The notes: generated from the sequence alone by a model not told the origin. DNA of 64,000 bases from an uncultured Actinobacillus sp. (GCF_945915845.1 NZ_CAMEFX010000005.1:1-64000), one strand, 5' to 3'. Shown: positions 26,629-37,047, numbered from the stretch's first letter. Translations and numbers: made by a program.

Positions 26629-27171
26629 TTATAAAATACGGCGAGATTGAGTATAGGTTCTTGCCCAATAGTTTTCATCTAACGAGCTAATGGTTACCCC
26701 TTGGCTAGTGCTTGCGTGCATAAATTTATTATTGCCAATATACACCCCTACGTGGCTATTCTTGCGGAAAAATACGAGATCCCCTTGTTGTAATTGATGT
26801 TTTTGGATTTGGCGACCAAGATAACGTTGTTCACTGGTTGAACGCGGGAGTGACATGCCAAACGCTGCCGCAAAAGTTTCTTGCATAAAGGCAGAACAAT
26901 CAATACCTTGGCGAGTGGTTCCCCCCATACGATAACGTGTTCCAGCCCATTGGTTATACACTTTCGCTAAATTTTGAACACCCGCTTTTGATGAGGTTGA
27001 AGTGATTAACGGGAAATTTGGGCGGTTCGTTTTTAATGTTCCAATCAATGCCGTCAATTCAGCATCGTTTTGCGTCATTTCTGACGCAGAACCACCACCT
27101 GCTTGCTTCGGTGAAGCCGAACAAGCCGCTAAAAATAATACACTTGTTAATAGAATAACTTTCTTAAACAT
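26629..27171 (-). CDS. mepS: NlpC/P60 lipoprotein, MepS-like murein endopeptidase
   Basis: A 180-residue outer-membrane lipoprotein that probably cleaves D-Ala-mDAP crosslinks for wall growth. Lipobox LAAC with the acylated Cys at residue 17. The NlpC/P60 domain has catalytic Cys in GIDCSAFM, His in NSHVGVYIGN and a third polar residue in FMHASTSQGV. The final block (SSLDENYWARTYTQSRRIL) resembles MepS more than NlpC, but either name is defensible. Monocistronic, with a perfect CRP site about 100 bases upstream. Confidence 0.85.
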   Translation of the reverse strand: MFKKVILLTSVLFLAACSASPKQAGGGSASEMTQNDAELTALIGTLKTNRPNFPLITSTSSKAGVQNLAKVYNQWAGTRYRMGGTTRQGIDCSAFMQETFAAAFGMSLPRSTSEQRYLGRQIQKHQLQQGDLVFFRKNSHVGVYIGNNKFMHASTSQGVTISSLDENYWARTYTQSRRIL

Positions 27172-27272
27172 AATATAAAAAATAAAAATATTTTGATAAA
27201 AATAAACTCGACCGAGAGTCTATCAAAAAAATACTGGTAAAACCACCTTTAATTTCATTTTTAAGCACTTTT

Positions 27273-27288
27273 TGTGATGAAAATCACA
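27273..27288. promoter_or_regulatory. Perfect CRP-binding site
   Basis: TGTGA-TGAAAA-TCACA is an exact match to the CRP consensus. It lies 101 bases upstream of the MepS-like gene and downstream of lpd, so it most likely acts on the former. The centre also makes it suitable for TfoX/Sxy-independent canonical CRP control. Confidence 0.7.
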
Positions 27289-27364
27289 TTTTTATGCAGA
27301 TTTTTTCCCTTTGTGAGATGTTGCTCTGCATAATTATGCAAAATCACAAAATGAATAAAAAGAA

Positions 27365-27395
27365 AACCGCACTTTTATCGCATAAAAGCGCGGTT
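27365..27395 (-). terminator. lpd terminator containing an uptake sequence
   Basis: AACCGCACTTTTAT (27365-27378) pairs with ATAAAAGCGCGGTT (27382-27395), one mismatch. It sits 23 bases beyond the lpd stop on the minus strand, followed by TTTTC. Confidence 0.7.
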
Positions 27396-27417
27396 ATATT
27401 TTAGTTTATTTTAGCGA

Positions 27418-28842
27418 TTATTTTTTCTTCGCTTTAGGGTTAGGTAAATCTGTTACCGAACCTTCAAAGACTTCAGCAGCTAAACCTACTGACTCATGTA
27501 AAGTTGGGTGAGCGTGGATGGTTAACGCAATGTCTTCTGCATCACAACCCATTTCAATGGCTAAACCAATTTCACCTAACAATTCACCCGCATTAGTCCC
27601 CACGATAGCACCGCCAAGAATACGGTGGGTATCTTTGTCGAAGATAAGTTTCGTCATACCATCTGCACAATCTGAAGCAATCGCACGACCTGAGGCTGCC
27701 CAAGGGAATGTTGCCACTTCGTAATTCAAGTTTTCCGCTTTACATTCTTTTTCAGTTTTGCCGACCCAAGCTACTTCTGGTTCAGTGTAAGCAATAGATG
27801 GGATTACTTTCGGGTCAAAGTAATGTTTTTTACCGGCAATGACTTCTGCTGCAACGTGACCTTCATGTACACCTTTATGCGCTAACATTGGTTGACCCAC
27901 AATATCACCAATCGCAAAAATGTGTGGCACATTGGTGCGCATTTGTTTATCGGTACGGATAAAACCACGTTCATCAACAGCAACACCTGCTTTTTCTGCG
28001 TCAATTAGTTTGCCGTTTGGTGTACGACCAATCGCTACTAACACAGCGTCATAAACGCGCGTTTCATTTGCCGCTTTGCCTTCCATGGAAACATGAATAC
28101 CGTCTTCTTTGGCTTCAACGGCGGTCACTTTGGTTTCTAAAAGTAGGTTGAATTTTTTCTCAATGCGTTTGGTGTAGATTTTAACGATGTCTTTATCTGC
28201 GGCAGGGATCACCTGATCAAACATTTCAACCACATCGATTTGTGAACCTAACGCGCTATATACCGTTCCCATTTCTAAACCGATAATACCACCGCCCATA
28301 ACAAGTAGTCTTTTTGGAATTTCACGTAAAGCAAGGGCATCCGTTGAATCCCAAACACGTGGATCTTCGTGTGGAATAAATGGTAATTGGATTGGGCGAG
28401 AACCTGCCGCGATAATGGCGTTATCAAATTTAATCGTTGTTGCATTACCTTCGCGATCGGTTGCCACTAAGGTATGGCTATCGGCAAACTTCGCTAAACC
28501 TTCAACTACATTGACTTTACGCATTTTTGCCATACCGGCTAAACCGCCTGTTAAACGGCTTACTACGCCATCTTTACCCGCACGAATTTGGTCTAAATCA
28601 ATGGTTGGCTCGCCAAAAACAACACCGTGATGTTCAACGTGTTTTGCGTCTTCAATGACTTTCGCTACGTGTAACAAGGCTTTAGATGGAATACAGCCTA
28701 CGTTTAAGCAAACACCACCTAATGTTGAATAACGTTCCACTAAAACCGTATCTAAGCCTAAGTCTGCACAACGGAATGCGGCAGAATAACCTGCCGGACC
28801 TGCACCAAGTACAACAACTTGTGTTTTAATTTCTTTGCTCAT
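27418..28842 (-). CDS. lpd: Dihydrolipoamide dehydrogenase (E3)
   Basis: A flavoprotein reoxidising lipoamide in pyruvate and 2-oxoglutarate dehydrogenases. Start at 28842 (MSKEIKTQVVVLG), with AAGGAAG just upstream; an in-frame codon at 28878 would add 12 residues without a ribosome site. 474 residues: FAD motif VVVLGAGPAGYSAA, redox disulfide Cys45/Cys50 in GGVCLNVGCIPSK, NAD motif MGGGIIGLEMG, and catalytic His-Glu in HAHPTLHES. Third gene of aceE-aceF-lpd. Confidence 0.96.
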   Translation of the reverse strand: MSKEIKTQVVVLGAGPAGYSAAFRCADLGLDTVLVERYSTLGGVCLNVGCIPSKALLHVAKVIEDAKHVEHHGVVFGEPTIDLDQIRAGKDGVVSRLTGGLAGMAKMRKVNVVEGLAKFADSHTLVATDREGNATTIKFDNAIIAAGSRPIQLPFIPHEDPRVWDSTDALALREIPKRLLVMGGGIIGLEMGTVYSALGSQIDVVEMFDQVIPAADKDIVKIYTKRIEKKFNLLLETKVTAVEAKEDGIHVSMEGKAANETRVYDAVLVAIGRTPNGKLIDAEKAGVAVDERGFIRTDKQMRTNVPHIFAIGDIVGQPMLAHKGVHEGHVAAEVIAGKKHYFDPKVIPSIAYTEPEVAWVGKTEKECKAENLNYEVATFPWAASGRAIASDCADGMTKLIFDKDTHRILGGAIVGTNAGELLGEIGLAIEMGCDAEDIALTIHAHPTLHESVGLAAEVFEGSVTDLPNPKAKKK

Positions 28843-28895
28843 TTTTCTTCCTTTTCTCAAAATGTGCGGATTTTTCACCGCACTTTTGCCATTAA

Positions 28896-30779
28896 TTACA
28901 TAACTAAACGGCGTAAGTCAGATAATACACCATTAATGAATGTAATGAAACGAGCGCCATCTGCACCATCAATGACACGGTGGTCATAAGACAATGATAA
29001 TGGCAACATTAAACGTGGGGTAAATTCTTTACCATTCCATACCGGTGTCATTTCTGATTTTGACACACCAAGAATCGCTACTTCAGGCGCATTCACGATA
29101 GGGGTAAAGTGTGTACCACCAATACCACCAAGGCTTGAAATGGTGAAACAACCGCCTTGCATATCGGACGCCGTTAATTTACCTGCTCGGGCTTTTTTCG
29201 ATACTTCCGCTAATTCACGAGAAAGCTCAATAATGCCTTTTTTGTTTACATCTTTAAATACAGGAACTACTAAACCATTAGGCGTATCAACTGCTACACC
29301 AATGTTGATGTATTTTTTCAAGGTCAAGCGTTGCGCATCTTCTGAAATTGAGCTGTTGAAACGTGGATATTGTTCTAAGGCTTTTGCCACCGCTTTCATA
29401 ATAAACACAAGCGGTGTGACTTTCACATCTTGTTTCGTTTTTTCAAGCAAGGCATTTTGTTCTTTACGGAATTGCTCAAGCTCAGTAATATCCGCTTTAT
29501 CCCATTGGGTAACATGTGGAATCATCACCCAGTTACGATGTAAGTTTGCACCTGAAATTTTTTGGATTCGACCTAATTCCACTTCTTCGGTTTCACCGAA
29601 CTTGCTGAAGTCCACTTTTGGCCATGGTAATAAGCCTAAACCTGCACCATTTGCCGCACCGGTAGCTGCCGCGCCACTCTCAAGTGCTTTAAGAGCGTTT
29701 TTCACATAGTCTTGAACGTCTTCTTTTAAGATACGACCTTTTCGACCAGTCCCTTTTACTTTATCCAAGTTAACACCAAATTCACGTGCTAAACGGCGAA
29801 CAACAGGGGTTGCATGAGCATAACTATTGCTTGCAGCTACGGTATCTTGATTGACTGGTGCTAAAGATTGAGCCGGCGCAGATGCCGCTGATGCTTGAGT
29901 CGGTGCCGGTGTTGAAACAGGTGCTTGAGTAGGTGCTGATGCAACTTGAGCCGGTGCAGAACCTTGTGCTTCAAAACGCATAATTAATGAACCGGTTGAA
30001 ACCTTATCGCCTGATTTCACTAAAATTTCTTTTACCACACCTGCAAATGGTGCTGGCACTTCCATTGACGCTTTATCGCCTTCAACGGTAATCAAAGATT
30101 GCTCTTCTGAAACGGTGTCACCCACTTTAACCATGATTTCAGTAACGTTTACTTCATCGCCACCGATGTCCGGAACATTCACATCTTTCACGACAGCACT
30201 TGTAGTTGCCGGTGCAGATTGTTCAACAGGTGCTTGAACCGCAGGTGCTGGTGCGCCTGTTTCAAATTTCATAATCAATTTACCCGTTGAAACTTTGTCA
30301 CCTACCGCAATTAAAATCTCTTTCACGATACCTGCGATTGGCGCAGGCACTTCCATTGAAGCTTTGTCACCTTCAACATTGATAATAGATTGATCAACTT
30401 CAACGCTGTCGCCCACTTTAACCATAATTTCAGTGACGTTTACTTCATCGGAACCGATATCAGGTACGTTGACTTCCACGATCGCTGAGGCTGTTGCAAC
30501 TGGTGCCGGTGCTGCTTGAGCCTGCGCTTCTGCTACAGGTGCAGAACCTGCTGCTTCTAGTACGAACATTGGCGAACCTGTTGTTACTTTGTCGCCGACT
30601 TTTACTAAAATTTCTTTTACTACGCCAGCTTCAGGGCTTGGTACTTCCATTGAGGCTTTGTCACCTTCAACATTGATAATGGATTGGTCAACTGCAACAG
30701 TATCCCCAACCTTAACCATGATTTCTGTTACACTGACTTCATCAGCCCCGATATCCGGTACATTAATTTGTTTTGACAT
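28896..30779 (-). CDS. aceF: Pyruvate dehydrogenase E2, dihydrolipoyl acetyltransferase
   Basis: The core acetyltransferase of the pyruvate dehydrogenase complex. Start at 30779 ([11 protein letters not shown]) with AAGGA upstream; the longer frame to 30875 lacks a ribosome site and translates the intergenic hairpins. 627 residues: three lipoyl domains with lipoylated Lys41, Lys139 and Lys236 (each in GDKASMEVP), Ala/Pro-rich linkers, an E1/E3-binding domain ([20 protein letters not shown], about 322), and a catalytic domain ending with [13 protein letters not shown]. Three lipoyl domains match E. coli. Confidence 0.96.
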   Translation of the reverse strand: MSKQINVPDIGADEVSVTEIMVKVGDTVAVDQSIINVEGDKASMEVPSPEAGVVKEILVKVGDKVTTGSPMFVLEAAGSAPVAEAQAQAAPAPVATASAIVEVNVPDIGSDEVNVTEIMVKVGDSVEVDQSIINVEGDKASMEVPAPIAGIVKEILIAVGDKVSTGKLIMKFETGAPAPAVQAPVEQSAPATTSAVVKDVNVPDIGGDEVNVTEIMVKVGDTVSEEQSLITVEGDKASMEVPAPFAGVVKEILVKSGDKVSTGSLIMRFEAQGSAPAQVASAPTQAPVSTPAPTQASAASAPAQSLAPVNQDTVAASNSYAHATPVVRRLAREFGVNLDKVKGTGRKGRILKEDVQDYVKNALKALESGAAATGAANGAGLGLLPWPKVDFSKFGETEEVELGRIQKISGANLHRNWVMIPHVTQWDKADITELEQFRKEQNALLEKTKQDVKVTPLVFIMKAVAKALEQYPRFNSSISEDAQRLTLKKYINIGVAVDTPNGLVVPVFKDVNKKGIIELSRELAEVSKKARAGKLTASDMQGGCFTISSLGGIGGTHFTPIVNAPEVAILGVSKSEMTPVWNGKEFTPRLMLPLSLSYDHRVIDGADGARFITFINGVLSDLRRLVM

Positions 30780-30801
30780 TTTGGTAATCCTTCTTGTAAA
30801 C

Positions 30802-30865
30802 GGACAGGGATAAACCCTGTCCCTACAAATATCTTTTATTCGTAGGGCGGATTTTATGCCCGCCC
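30802..30865. repeat. Nested hairpins between aceE and aceF
   Basis: GGACAGGG (30802-30809) pairs with CCCTGTCC (30815-30822). GGGCGG (30845-30850) pairs with CCGCCC (30860-30865). CCCTAC near 30820 pairs with GTAGGG at 30842-30847, so alternative folds compete. The GTAGGGCGGAT core resembles the repeats at 53562 and 57525. In the aceE-aceF spacer this may process or stabilise mRNA, setting E1:E2 ratio (inference). Confidence 0.55.
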
Positions 30866-30902
30866 GATTTTGCAAAATTTTATAAATTTTTTACCGTTTT
30901 TA

Positions 30903-33560
30903 TTATGCATATAACGGATTAATACGATCTACATTCAAGCCGAATTTCGTAATGGCGTCTGCAACCACTTGAGTGGTTACTGTGCCTTCTTTCGCTAATT
31001 GCGATAATGCAGCTACAACAATGTAACGTTCATCCACTTCAAAATGTTCACGTAAGTTTGCACGGCTGTCTGAACGACCGAAACCGTCCGTACCTAACAC
31101 ATGGTAGTGTTGAGTTGGTACGAATGCACGAATTTGATCTGCATAAGCTTTCACATAGTCGGTTGCTGCGACAGTTGGAAGATCCGCTAATACTTGTGCA
31201 ACATAAGGAACACGTGGTGTTTCAGTTGGATGTAATAAATTCCAACGCGTTGCATCATTACCATCACGACCTAATTCATTGAATGATGGAGCAGAGAACA
31301 CATCTGCAGTAATACCATAGTCATTAGCAAGAATACGCGCGGCTTCACGCACTAAACGCATAATTGCACCGGAACCTAACAACTGAACGCGACCTTTGCC
31401 GTTACCTTCAACGGTTTCAAATTTATAAAGACCTTTACGAATCCCTTCTTCAGCACCTGCCGGCATCGCTGGTTGCTCTGTGATTTCATTTAATGTGGTC
31501 ATGTAATAGAACACATCTTCTTGTTTTTCACCGTACATACGGTTGATACCATCTTGCATGATCACAGCGACTTCGAAAGCGAATGACGGATCATAGGTAA
31601 TACAGTTAGGGATAATGCCTGCTTGAATATGGCTATGACCATCTTCATGTTGTAAACCTTCACCATTTAAGGTTGTACGACCCGAAGTACCCCCCACCAT
31701 GAAACCACGCGCTAATTGGTCGCCCGCCAACCACATCATATCGCCCACACGTTGGAAACCAAACATAGAGTAATAGATGAAGAACGGAATCATTGGTTGA
31801 TTGCTTACTGAGTAAGATGTCGCTGCCGCAACCCAAGATGAGGTTGCGCCTAACTCATTGATCCCTTCTTGCAAGATTTGACCATCTGTTGCTTCACGGT
31901 AGTAAGCCACTAAATCACGGTCTGATGGTACATAAACCTGACCTTGTGGGCTATAAATACCCACTTGACGGAACATCCCTTCCATACCAAAGGTACGGGC
32001 TTCATCCGCAAGAATCGGCACAATAGTTTTACCAATATTTTTATCTTTTAATAAAATATTTAATACACGCACAAATGCCATTGTGGTTGAAATACCACGT
32101 GGTTGCTCATCAAGTAACGCTTGGAATTCTTCCAATGCAGGAACTTTATATTCCACATCAAATTTTGCACGGCGAGCAGGGACATAACCATTTAAGGCTT
32201 TACGTCTGCCGTGTAAATAATTGTATTCTTCAGAGCCTTCAGGGAATTTAATGTATTCCAAGTTTTCCACTTGTTCATCAGTTAATGGTAAATGGAAATG
32301 ATCACGGAAGCCTTTTAAGCTCTCTAATGACATTTTCTTAGATTGATGTGCGGTGTTTTTACTTTCAGCTTCAGGAATTTTATAGCCTTTAACTTGGTGA
32401 ACTAAAACCACAACAGGTTTATCTGCTTTTTGCGCACGTTCATAAGCCGCATAAAGTTTTTCAGTATCATGCGCACCACGGCGTAATGCCCAGATTTCAT
32501 CGTCTGTCATGTCAGCTACTAATGCTGCAGTTTCAGGATAACGACCGAAGAAGTGTTCACGAACATAAGCACCATTTTTAGATTTGAAGGTCAAATAGTC
32601 GCCATCAACTACTTCCATCATTAATTGTTTTAATTTACCGGACGTATCTTTTTCCAGTAATTTATCCCAGTTGCTCGCCCAAAGCACTTTAATGACTTCC
32701 CAGCCGGCACCGGTAAATAACGCTTCTAACTCTTGAACGATTTTACCGTTACCATGAACCGGACCATCTAAACGTTGTAAGTTACAGCTAATCGTAAAAA
32801 TTAAGTTATCTAAACCTTCACGCGCTGCAAAACTCAAATCACCTTTAGATTCGATTTCATCCATTTCACCATCGCCTAAGAACGCGTAAACTTTTTGATC
32901 CTTAGTATCTTTTAAGCCACGGTTATCTAAATATTTTAAGAAACGCGCTTGACGAATTGCATTCACCGGGCCTAAACCCATTGAAACCGTTGAGAATTGC
33001 CAGAAATCAGGCATTAATTTAGGGTGTGGGTAAGAAGATAAACCATCTGCAAAGGCTTCTTGACGGAAGTTATCCATTTGTTCTTCCGTGATACGACCTT
33101 CAACAAATGCACGCGCGTAAATACCCGGCGCCGCATGCCCTTGGAAGAACACTAAGTCACCACCGTTTTTCTCAGTAGCACCTTTAAAGAAATGGTTAAA
33201 ACAAACTTCATACATTGAAGCAGCAGATTGGAAAGTCGAAATATGACCACCTAAATCCAAATCTTTCTTCTGACTACGCAACACCATCGCAATGGCATTC
33301 CAACGTACCGCTGAACGAATACGGCGTTCAATTTTGTGGTCACCCGGATAAACCGGCTGTTCAGAGACAGGGATAGTGTTAACATAGGCGGTTGTGGTGC
33401 CTGACGGCAAAGAAACACCATCAACACGCGCTTTGCTCATCAATTCTTCAATGATAAATTTTGCACGCTCAACGCCTTCTTCACGAATTAATGAATCAAG
33501 TGATTGTAACCAATCTTGAGTTTCGATTGGGTCTACGTCATGGGTTAAGTTTTCTGACAT
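30903..33560 (-). CDS. aceE: Pyruvate dehydrogenase E1 component
   Basis: ThDP-dependent decarboxylation of pyruvate and acetylation of E2 lipoyl groups. Start at 33560 (MSENLTHDVDPIETQDWLQS) with GGAAAG four bases before; the frame extends to 33590 without support. 885 residues, standard for homodimeric E1: GGHISTFQSAASMYEVCFNH, the ThDP motif FLGDGEMDEIES to CNLQRLDGP, and YYSMFGFQRVGDM. First gene of the operon. No pdhR gene is present beside it; control may be by other regulators. Confidence 0.97.
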   Translation of the reverse strand: MSENLTHDVDPIETQDWLQSLDSLIREEGVERAKFIIEELMSKARVDGVSLPSGTTTAYVNTIPVSEQPVYPGDHKIERRIRSAVRWNAIAMVLRSQKKDLDLGGHISTFQSAASMYEVCFNHFFKGATEKNGGDLVFFQGHAAPGIYARAFVEGRITEEQMDNFRQEAFADGLSSYPHPKLMPDFWQFSTVSMGLGPVNAIRQARFLKYLDNRGLKDTKDQKVYAFLGDGEMDEIESKGDLSFAAREGLDNLIFTISCNLQRLDGPVHGNGKIVQELEALFTGAGWEVIKVLWASNWDKLLEKDTSGKLKQLMMEVVDGDYLTFKSKNGAYVREHFFGRYPETAALVADMTDDEIWALRRGAHDTEKLYAAYERAQKADKPVVVLVHQVKGYKIPEAESKNTAHQSKKMSLESLKGFRDHFHLPLTDEQVENLEYIKFPEGSEEYNYLHGRRKALNGYVPARRAKFDVEYKVPALEEFQALLDEQPRGISTTMAFVRVLNILLKDKNIGKTIVPILADEARTFGMEGMFRQVGIYSPQGQVYVPSDRDLVAYYREATDGQILQEGINELGATSSWVAAATSYSVSNQPMIPFFIYYSMFGFQRVGDMMWLAGDQLARGFMVGGTSGRTTLNGEGLQHEDGHSHIQAGIIPNCITYDPSFAFEVAVIMQDGINRMYGEKQEDVFYYMTTLNEITEQPAMPAGAEEGIRKGLYKFETVEGNGKGRVQLLGSGAIMRLVREAARILANDYGITADVFSAPSFNELGRDGNDATRWNLLHPTETPRVPYVAQVLADLPTVAATDYVKAYADQIRAFVPTQHYHVLGTDGFGRSDSRANLREHFEVDERYIVVAALSQLAKEGTVTTQVVADAITKFGLNVDRINPLYA

Positions 33561-33824
33561 AGTACTTTCCTTTTTAAGTGAGTGAATCAAATGGCTTACA
33601 ACTTAGAAGCCGCTTAAATCCTAAACAGATAAAATCGAACTTGTTATCTATTTAACAAAATTTTTGAAATTTTATAGAATTTTTTGAGTGAAAGATAGTA
33701 AATTTTACTTATTTTTAACAAATTTTTCACGATATAAAGTAAAAGTACCACATATTTCTGATTATGGGCCAGAATGACAGTTAAGAATTGATAGTGATAA
33801 AAGACGACTTGAGGACTATATTGC
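33561..33824 (-). promoter_or_regulatory. aceE upstream region
   Basis: About 260 bases of very AT-rich sequence between aceE and the der terminator. It has no ORF of note. It must contain the promoter of aceEF-lpd on the minus strand; TTGTTA followed 18 bases later by TATCTT is a weak candidate, not convincing. I see no PdhR-like palindrome. Confidence 0.4.
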
Positions 33825-33860
33825 AAAAAGTGCGGTGCAGATCATTTGACCGCACTTTTT
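33825..33860 (-). terminator. der terminator built from an inverted uptake-sequence pair
   Basis: AAAAAGTGCGGT (33825-33836) and ACCGCACTTTTT (33849-33860) form a 12-bp stem, 7 bases past the der stop on the minus strand. Confidence 0.75.
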
Positions 33861-33866
33861 GATGGA

Positions 33867-35381
33867 TTAACGTTTCGATTTTTTTATAAATTTCATTAAG
33901 CGTTTACGTTTGCGTAATTGGCTTGGCGTTAATTTATTGCGTTTGCCTGCAAATGGGTTGTTACCTTCTTGGAAGAGAAGACGAATTGGTGAGCCGATAA
34001 TTTTTAAGCTACGGCGATAATAGTTTGATAAATAACGCTTATAGCTATCAGGTAAACGTTCAATTTGGTTGCCGTGTACAACAATAATCGGCGGGTTGTA
34101 GCCACCTGGGTGTGCGTATTTTAATTTGATACGGCGACCGCTCATCATCGGTGGTTGGTGTTCATCTGTTGCCATTTGCAAAATACGGGTGAGAATCGAT
34201 GTTGTCATTTTTTGCGTTGCACAAGCATAGGCTTCACGCACACTATCAAATAAATTTCCCACACCGCTACCGTGTAAAGCGGAAATAAAATGTACACGAG
34301 CAAAGTCAATAAAATCAAGACGGCGATCGAGTTCTGATTTTACGCGATCTTTTACTTCTTGATCTAATCCATCCCATTTATTGACCACAATAACTAAAGA
34401 ACGCCCTGCATTTAAAATAAAACCAAGTAAAGACAGATCTTGGTCAGAAATACCTTCGCGAGCATCAATCGTTAGTAACACTACGTTTGCATCTTGAATG
34501 GCTTGTAGTGTTTTAATTACTGAGAATTTTTCAACGGCTAAATGGACTTTTCCGCGTTTACGAACGCCTGCCGTATCAATGATAGTGTAGTGCTGTCCAT
34601 CACGTTCCATGGGAATATAAATACTGTCACGTGTCGTGCCGGGTAAGTCATAAACAACAACGCGATCTTCGCCTAAAATACGGTTGGTTAGAGTAGATTT
34701 ACCCACATTCGGACGCCCTACAATAGCAATTTTGATATTTTTATCTTCAGGGGCTTCATTTTCTTCTTCCAGAGCTTCATCTAGCAGAGCAGTGTCATTA
34801 TCATCAGAAAAATCAAAATCACTATCCCATTCATCTTGCTCAGAATTTTCCGCTTTTTCTTCCGCACTTTCTTCACTCATTTTGGCAGCCAGTGGTGCGA
34901 GCACCTCTTCCATAAGTTGAGTGACACCACGACCTTGTGCAGCGGCAATTTGCGCAATATCTCCTAAGCCTAATTGATAGAATTCAGCGCAATGGCTATC
35001 AGCATCAATACCATCAGTTTTGTTTGCGACTACAACTGTGGTTTTATTTTGACGTTGGCGTAGATAATGTGCAATTCCAATATCCGCCGGGGTTAAGCCA
35101 GCGCGCGCATCGACTAAGAATAAAACGACATCAGCTTCTTCAATAGCGAGCAAAGATTGCTCAGCCATTTTTTCTTCTACACCTTCTTCAGAACCATCGA
35201 TACCGCCGGTATCAATAACAATAAAATCATAACCGGCAATATTAGCTTGGCCGTATTTACGGTCACGAGTTAAGCCCGGAAAGTCAGCAACAAGCGCATC
35301 ACGTGTACGTGTTAATCGGTTGAATAATGTGGATTTTCCTACATTTGGGCGACCCACAAGGGCAACGACTGGAGTAGTCAT
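33867..35381 (-). CDS. der: GTPase Der (EngA), 50S ribosome assembly
   Basis: Tandem-domain GTPase essential for 50S subunit maturation. 504 residues from ATG 35381 ([17 protein letters not shown]), with GAGG six bases upstream; the earlier TTG at 35393 is unlikely. G1 GRPNVGKST occurs twice (about residues 10 and 218), with DTGG/DTAG and NKTD/NKWD motifs for each domain. An acidic linker ([19 protein letters not shown]) joins them, and a C-terminal KH-like domain ends in a basic tail. Normal for the gammaproteobacterial form. Confidence 0.96.
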   Translation of the reverse strand: MTTPVVALVGRPNVGKSTLFNRLTRTRDALVADFPGLTRDRKYGQANIAGYDFIVIDTGGIDGSEEGVEEKMAEQSLLAIEEADVVLFLVDARAGLTPADIGIAHYLRQRQNKTTVVVANKTDGIDADSHCAEFYQLGLGDIAQIAAAQGRGVTQLMEEVLAPLAAKMSEESAEEKAENSEQDEWDSDFDFSDDNDTALLDEALEEENEAPEDKNIKIAIVGRPNVGKSTLTNRILGEDRVVVYDLPGTTRDSIYIPMERDGQHYTIIDTAGVRKRGKVHLAVEKFSVIKTLQAIQDANVVLLTIDAREGISDQDLSLLGFILNAGRSLVIVVNKWDGLDQEVKDRVKSELDRRLDFIDFARVHFISALHGSGVGNLFDSVREAYACATQKMTTSILTRILQMATDEHQPPMMSGRRIKLKYAHPGGYNPPIIVVHGNQIERLPDSYKRYLSNYYRRSLKIIGSPIRLLFQEGNNPFAGKRNKLTPSQLRKRKRLMKFIKKSKR

Positions 35382-35497
35382 AAAAAACCTCAATAAATTA
35401 GAAAAGTTGCACTAAGTTTGCTCATTAGGTGCAAATAAATAATCGCGCATTATAGCGGATTTTCTGTTAGATGAAAAATGAAGACGTAGAAAAAGAC

Positions 35498-35538
35498 AAA
35501 AGTGCGGTCAAAAATAGAAAATTCTTGACCGCACTTTT
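35498..35538 (-). terminator. yedE terminator (paired uptake sequences)
   Basis: AAAAGTGCGGTCAA (35498-35511) pairs perfectly with TTGACCGCACTTTT (35525-35538). It lies immediately past the yedE stop. Confidence 0.75.
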
Positions 35539-35543
35539 CAGGA

Positions 35544-36605
35544 TTAAAGGCTCGATTTTTTCGTTAAGCCAATATAAATGCAGAAAATGAAACCAATAAG
35601 TAATGCATAAGGAGAGTAGTCGCTAATGCCAGCACCAGATGCCGCAAGGCTTAAACGATGCGCTGCAGCAGCCCCAACTAACATCCCTAAAATAAACATA
35701 CTAGAATTATTATCACCTTCGCCAAGATGAACGAGATGTTTGCCAGGACAACCACCGCCAAGCGAGAAACAAAGCCCACATAGCGCCATACCTAGGAAAT
35801 TCCAGAACCATTGATTGTGGGCAATAGGTTGTTTTTCAAAACCAAGATTAAATTGTCCTAGCGTATAGTTTGTGATTACAGCAAATACAACTAGTGCAAT
35901 AACGCCATTTAGTAGCGTTGGGTCTTTGAAAAGCACCATATTACGGAATGCACCAATAGAGCAAAAACGAGATTTTTGCATAAGTACACCCAGCACTAAA
36001 CCCGCACCAAGAGAAAGCCATAAATTTGCATGTTGCGAGGCAGGACCTTTTTGTGAAAAGTAGAGTGGTAAACCTTCACCAAAACTGAATTGAGTAAGAA
36101 TGCCTACAAACAGAGCAACAGCAATAATAATAGGCAGAAAACCGAGCACACTTGATTGTTCTTTTGCTCTGCCTAATGAAAAGCCTTTATTAGCAAAAAA
36201 GATCCCTCCTAGTACCCCAACAAATAAGCCGGCAATACCCGCGATTGCAGTTAAATCTCCGCCTCCTAAGCGCAAATAAGCACGCCATGGGCAACCTAAA
36301 AATACTAAGGCGCCAATCATGGCGAAAAGACCGAGAAAAAATCGGGTGAAAGGAGCGGAACCACCACGCGGTTTGAATTCTCTAGACATTAATGCACTCA
36401 TTAATGCACCTAAGATTAAGCCAATTAATTCGGGGCGGATATATTGTAATGGAGCGGCTTGATGAAGCCCGACGGAACCGGCTGTATCACGTAAAAAACA
36501 TGCAGCGCAGAATCCCATATTTGCTGGATTGCCATTGTAGGTTAGAAGTGGAGCAATGATACCAAGTGCAGCACCTGCAACCACAGGCCATTTTGAAATA
36601 TTCAT
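35544..36605 (-). CDS. yedE: YeeE/YedE-family membrane transporter
   Basis: A 353-residue polytopic membrane protein with about nine to ten hydrophobic segments. YeeE/YedE proteins import sulfur- or selenium-containing species; the YedE branch is proposed as a selenium transporter. Conserved Cys sites sit in GFCAACFLRD, FLGCPWRAYLRLGGGDL, KSRFCSIGAFRNM and SLGGGCPGKHLV, the duplicated pattern of this family. The usual neighbour yedF (TusA-like) is absent here. Monocistronic. The substrate is inferred from family only. Confidence 0.85.
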   Translation of the reverse strand: MNISKWPVVAGAALGIIAPLLTYNGNPANMGFCAACFLRDTAGSVGLHQAAPLQYIRPELIGLILGALMSALMSREFKPRGGSAPFTRFFLGLFAMIGALVFLGCPWRAYLRLGGGDLTAIAGIAGLFVGVLGGIFFANKGFSLGRAKEQSSVLGFLPIIIAVALFVGILTQFSFGEGLPLYFSQKGPASQHANLWLSLGAGLVLGVLMQKSRFCSIGAFRNMVLFKDPTLLNGVIALVVFAVITNYTLGQFNLGFEKQPIAHNQWFWNFLGMALCGLCFSLGGGCPGKHLVHLGEGDNNSSMFILGMLVGAAAAHRLSLAASGAGISDYSPYALLIGFIFCIYIGLTKKSSL

Positions 36606-36749
36606 AATGAAACCCTTGTGATATCGAATGTTAAGATCAAATTGTGTGTTTTAAGTTTAATTAAAACGGGATAATTGTACTGGTTAACGAGCAGAAGAAA
36701 CACAGGAGAATGTCAGAAATGTGTACTAGATCAAACTTTAAATAAAATA

Positions 36750-36775
36750 AAAGCACAGTCAATGAACTGTGCTTT
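36750..36775 (-). terminator. tRNA-Asp transcript terminator
   Basis: AAAGCACAG (36750-36758) and CTGTGCTTT (36767-36775), 8-base loop; on the minus strand the stem is followed by TATTTTATTT. Confidence 0.75.
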
Positions 36776-36782
36776 AAAAAAT

Positions 36783-36859
36783 TGGCGGAATGGACGGGAC
36801 TCGAACCCGCGACCCCCTGCGTGACAGGCAGGTATTCTAACCAGCTGAACTACCACTCC
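36783..36859 (-). tRNA. tRNA-Asp (GTC)
   Basis: 77 nt including encoded CCA. Acceptor GGAGTGG pairs with CCATTCC; the anticodon arm has CCTGTCACG with anticodon GTC; the T arm has GGTTCGAGTCC. The second, distal copy of a tandem pair. Confidence 0.95.
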
Positions 36860-36894
36860 GCAGTACTTATATAAGGAGTCAAAATGAAAAAAAT

Positions 36895-36971
36895 TGGCGG
36901 AATGGACGGGACTCGAACCCGCGACCCCCTGCGTGACAGGCAGGTATTCTAACCAGCTGAACTACCACTCC
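36895..36971 (-). tRNA. tRNA-Asp (GTC), first copy
   Basis: Sequence identical to the copy at 36783-36859, 77 nt with encoded CCA and anticodon GTC. It is separated from it by 35 bases, so both are processed from one transcript. Confidence 0.95.
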
Positions 36972-37047
36972 GCTAAGTGGTGCGAATAATACTTGTCAAA
37001 GTGCATTTCGTCAACTCTTTTTTTAGTTATTTAAAATAGTTGATTAA

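Noticed and set aside
29140-29709. 189-residue plus-strand frame inside aceF
   Set aside because: Antisense shadow of the E2 catalytic domain; Ser/Phe/Cys-rich translation with no family resemblance.
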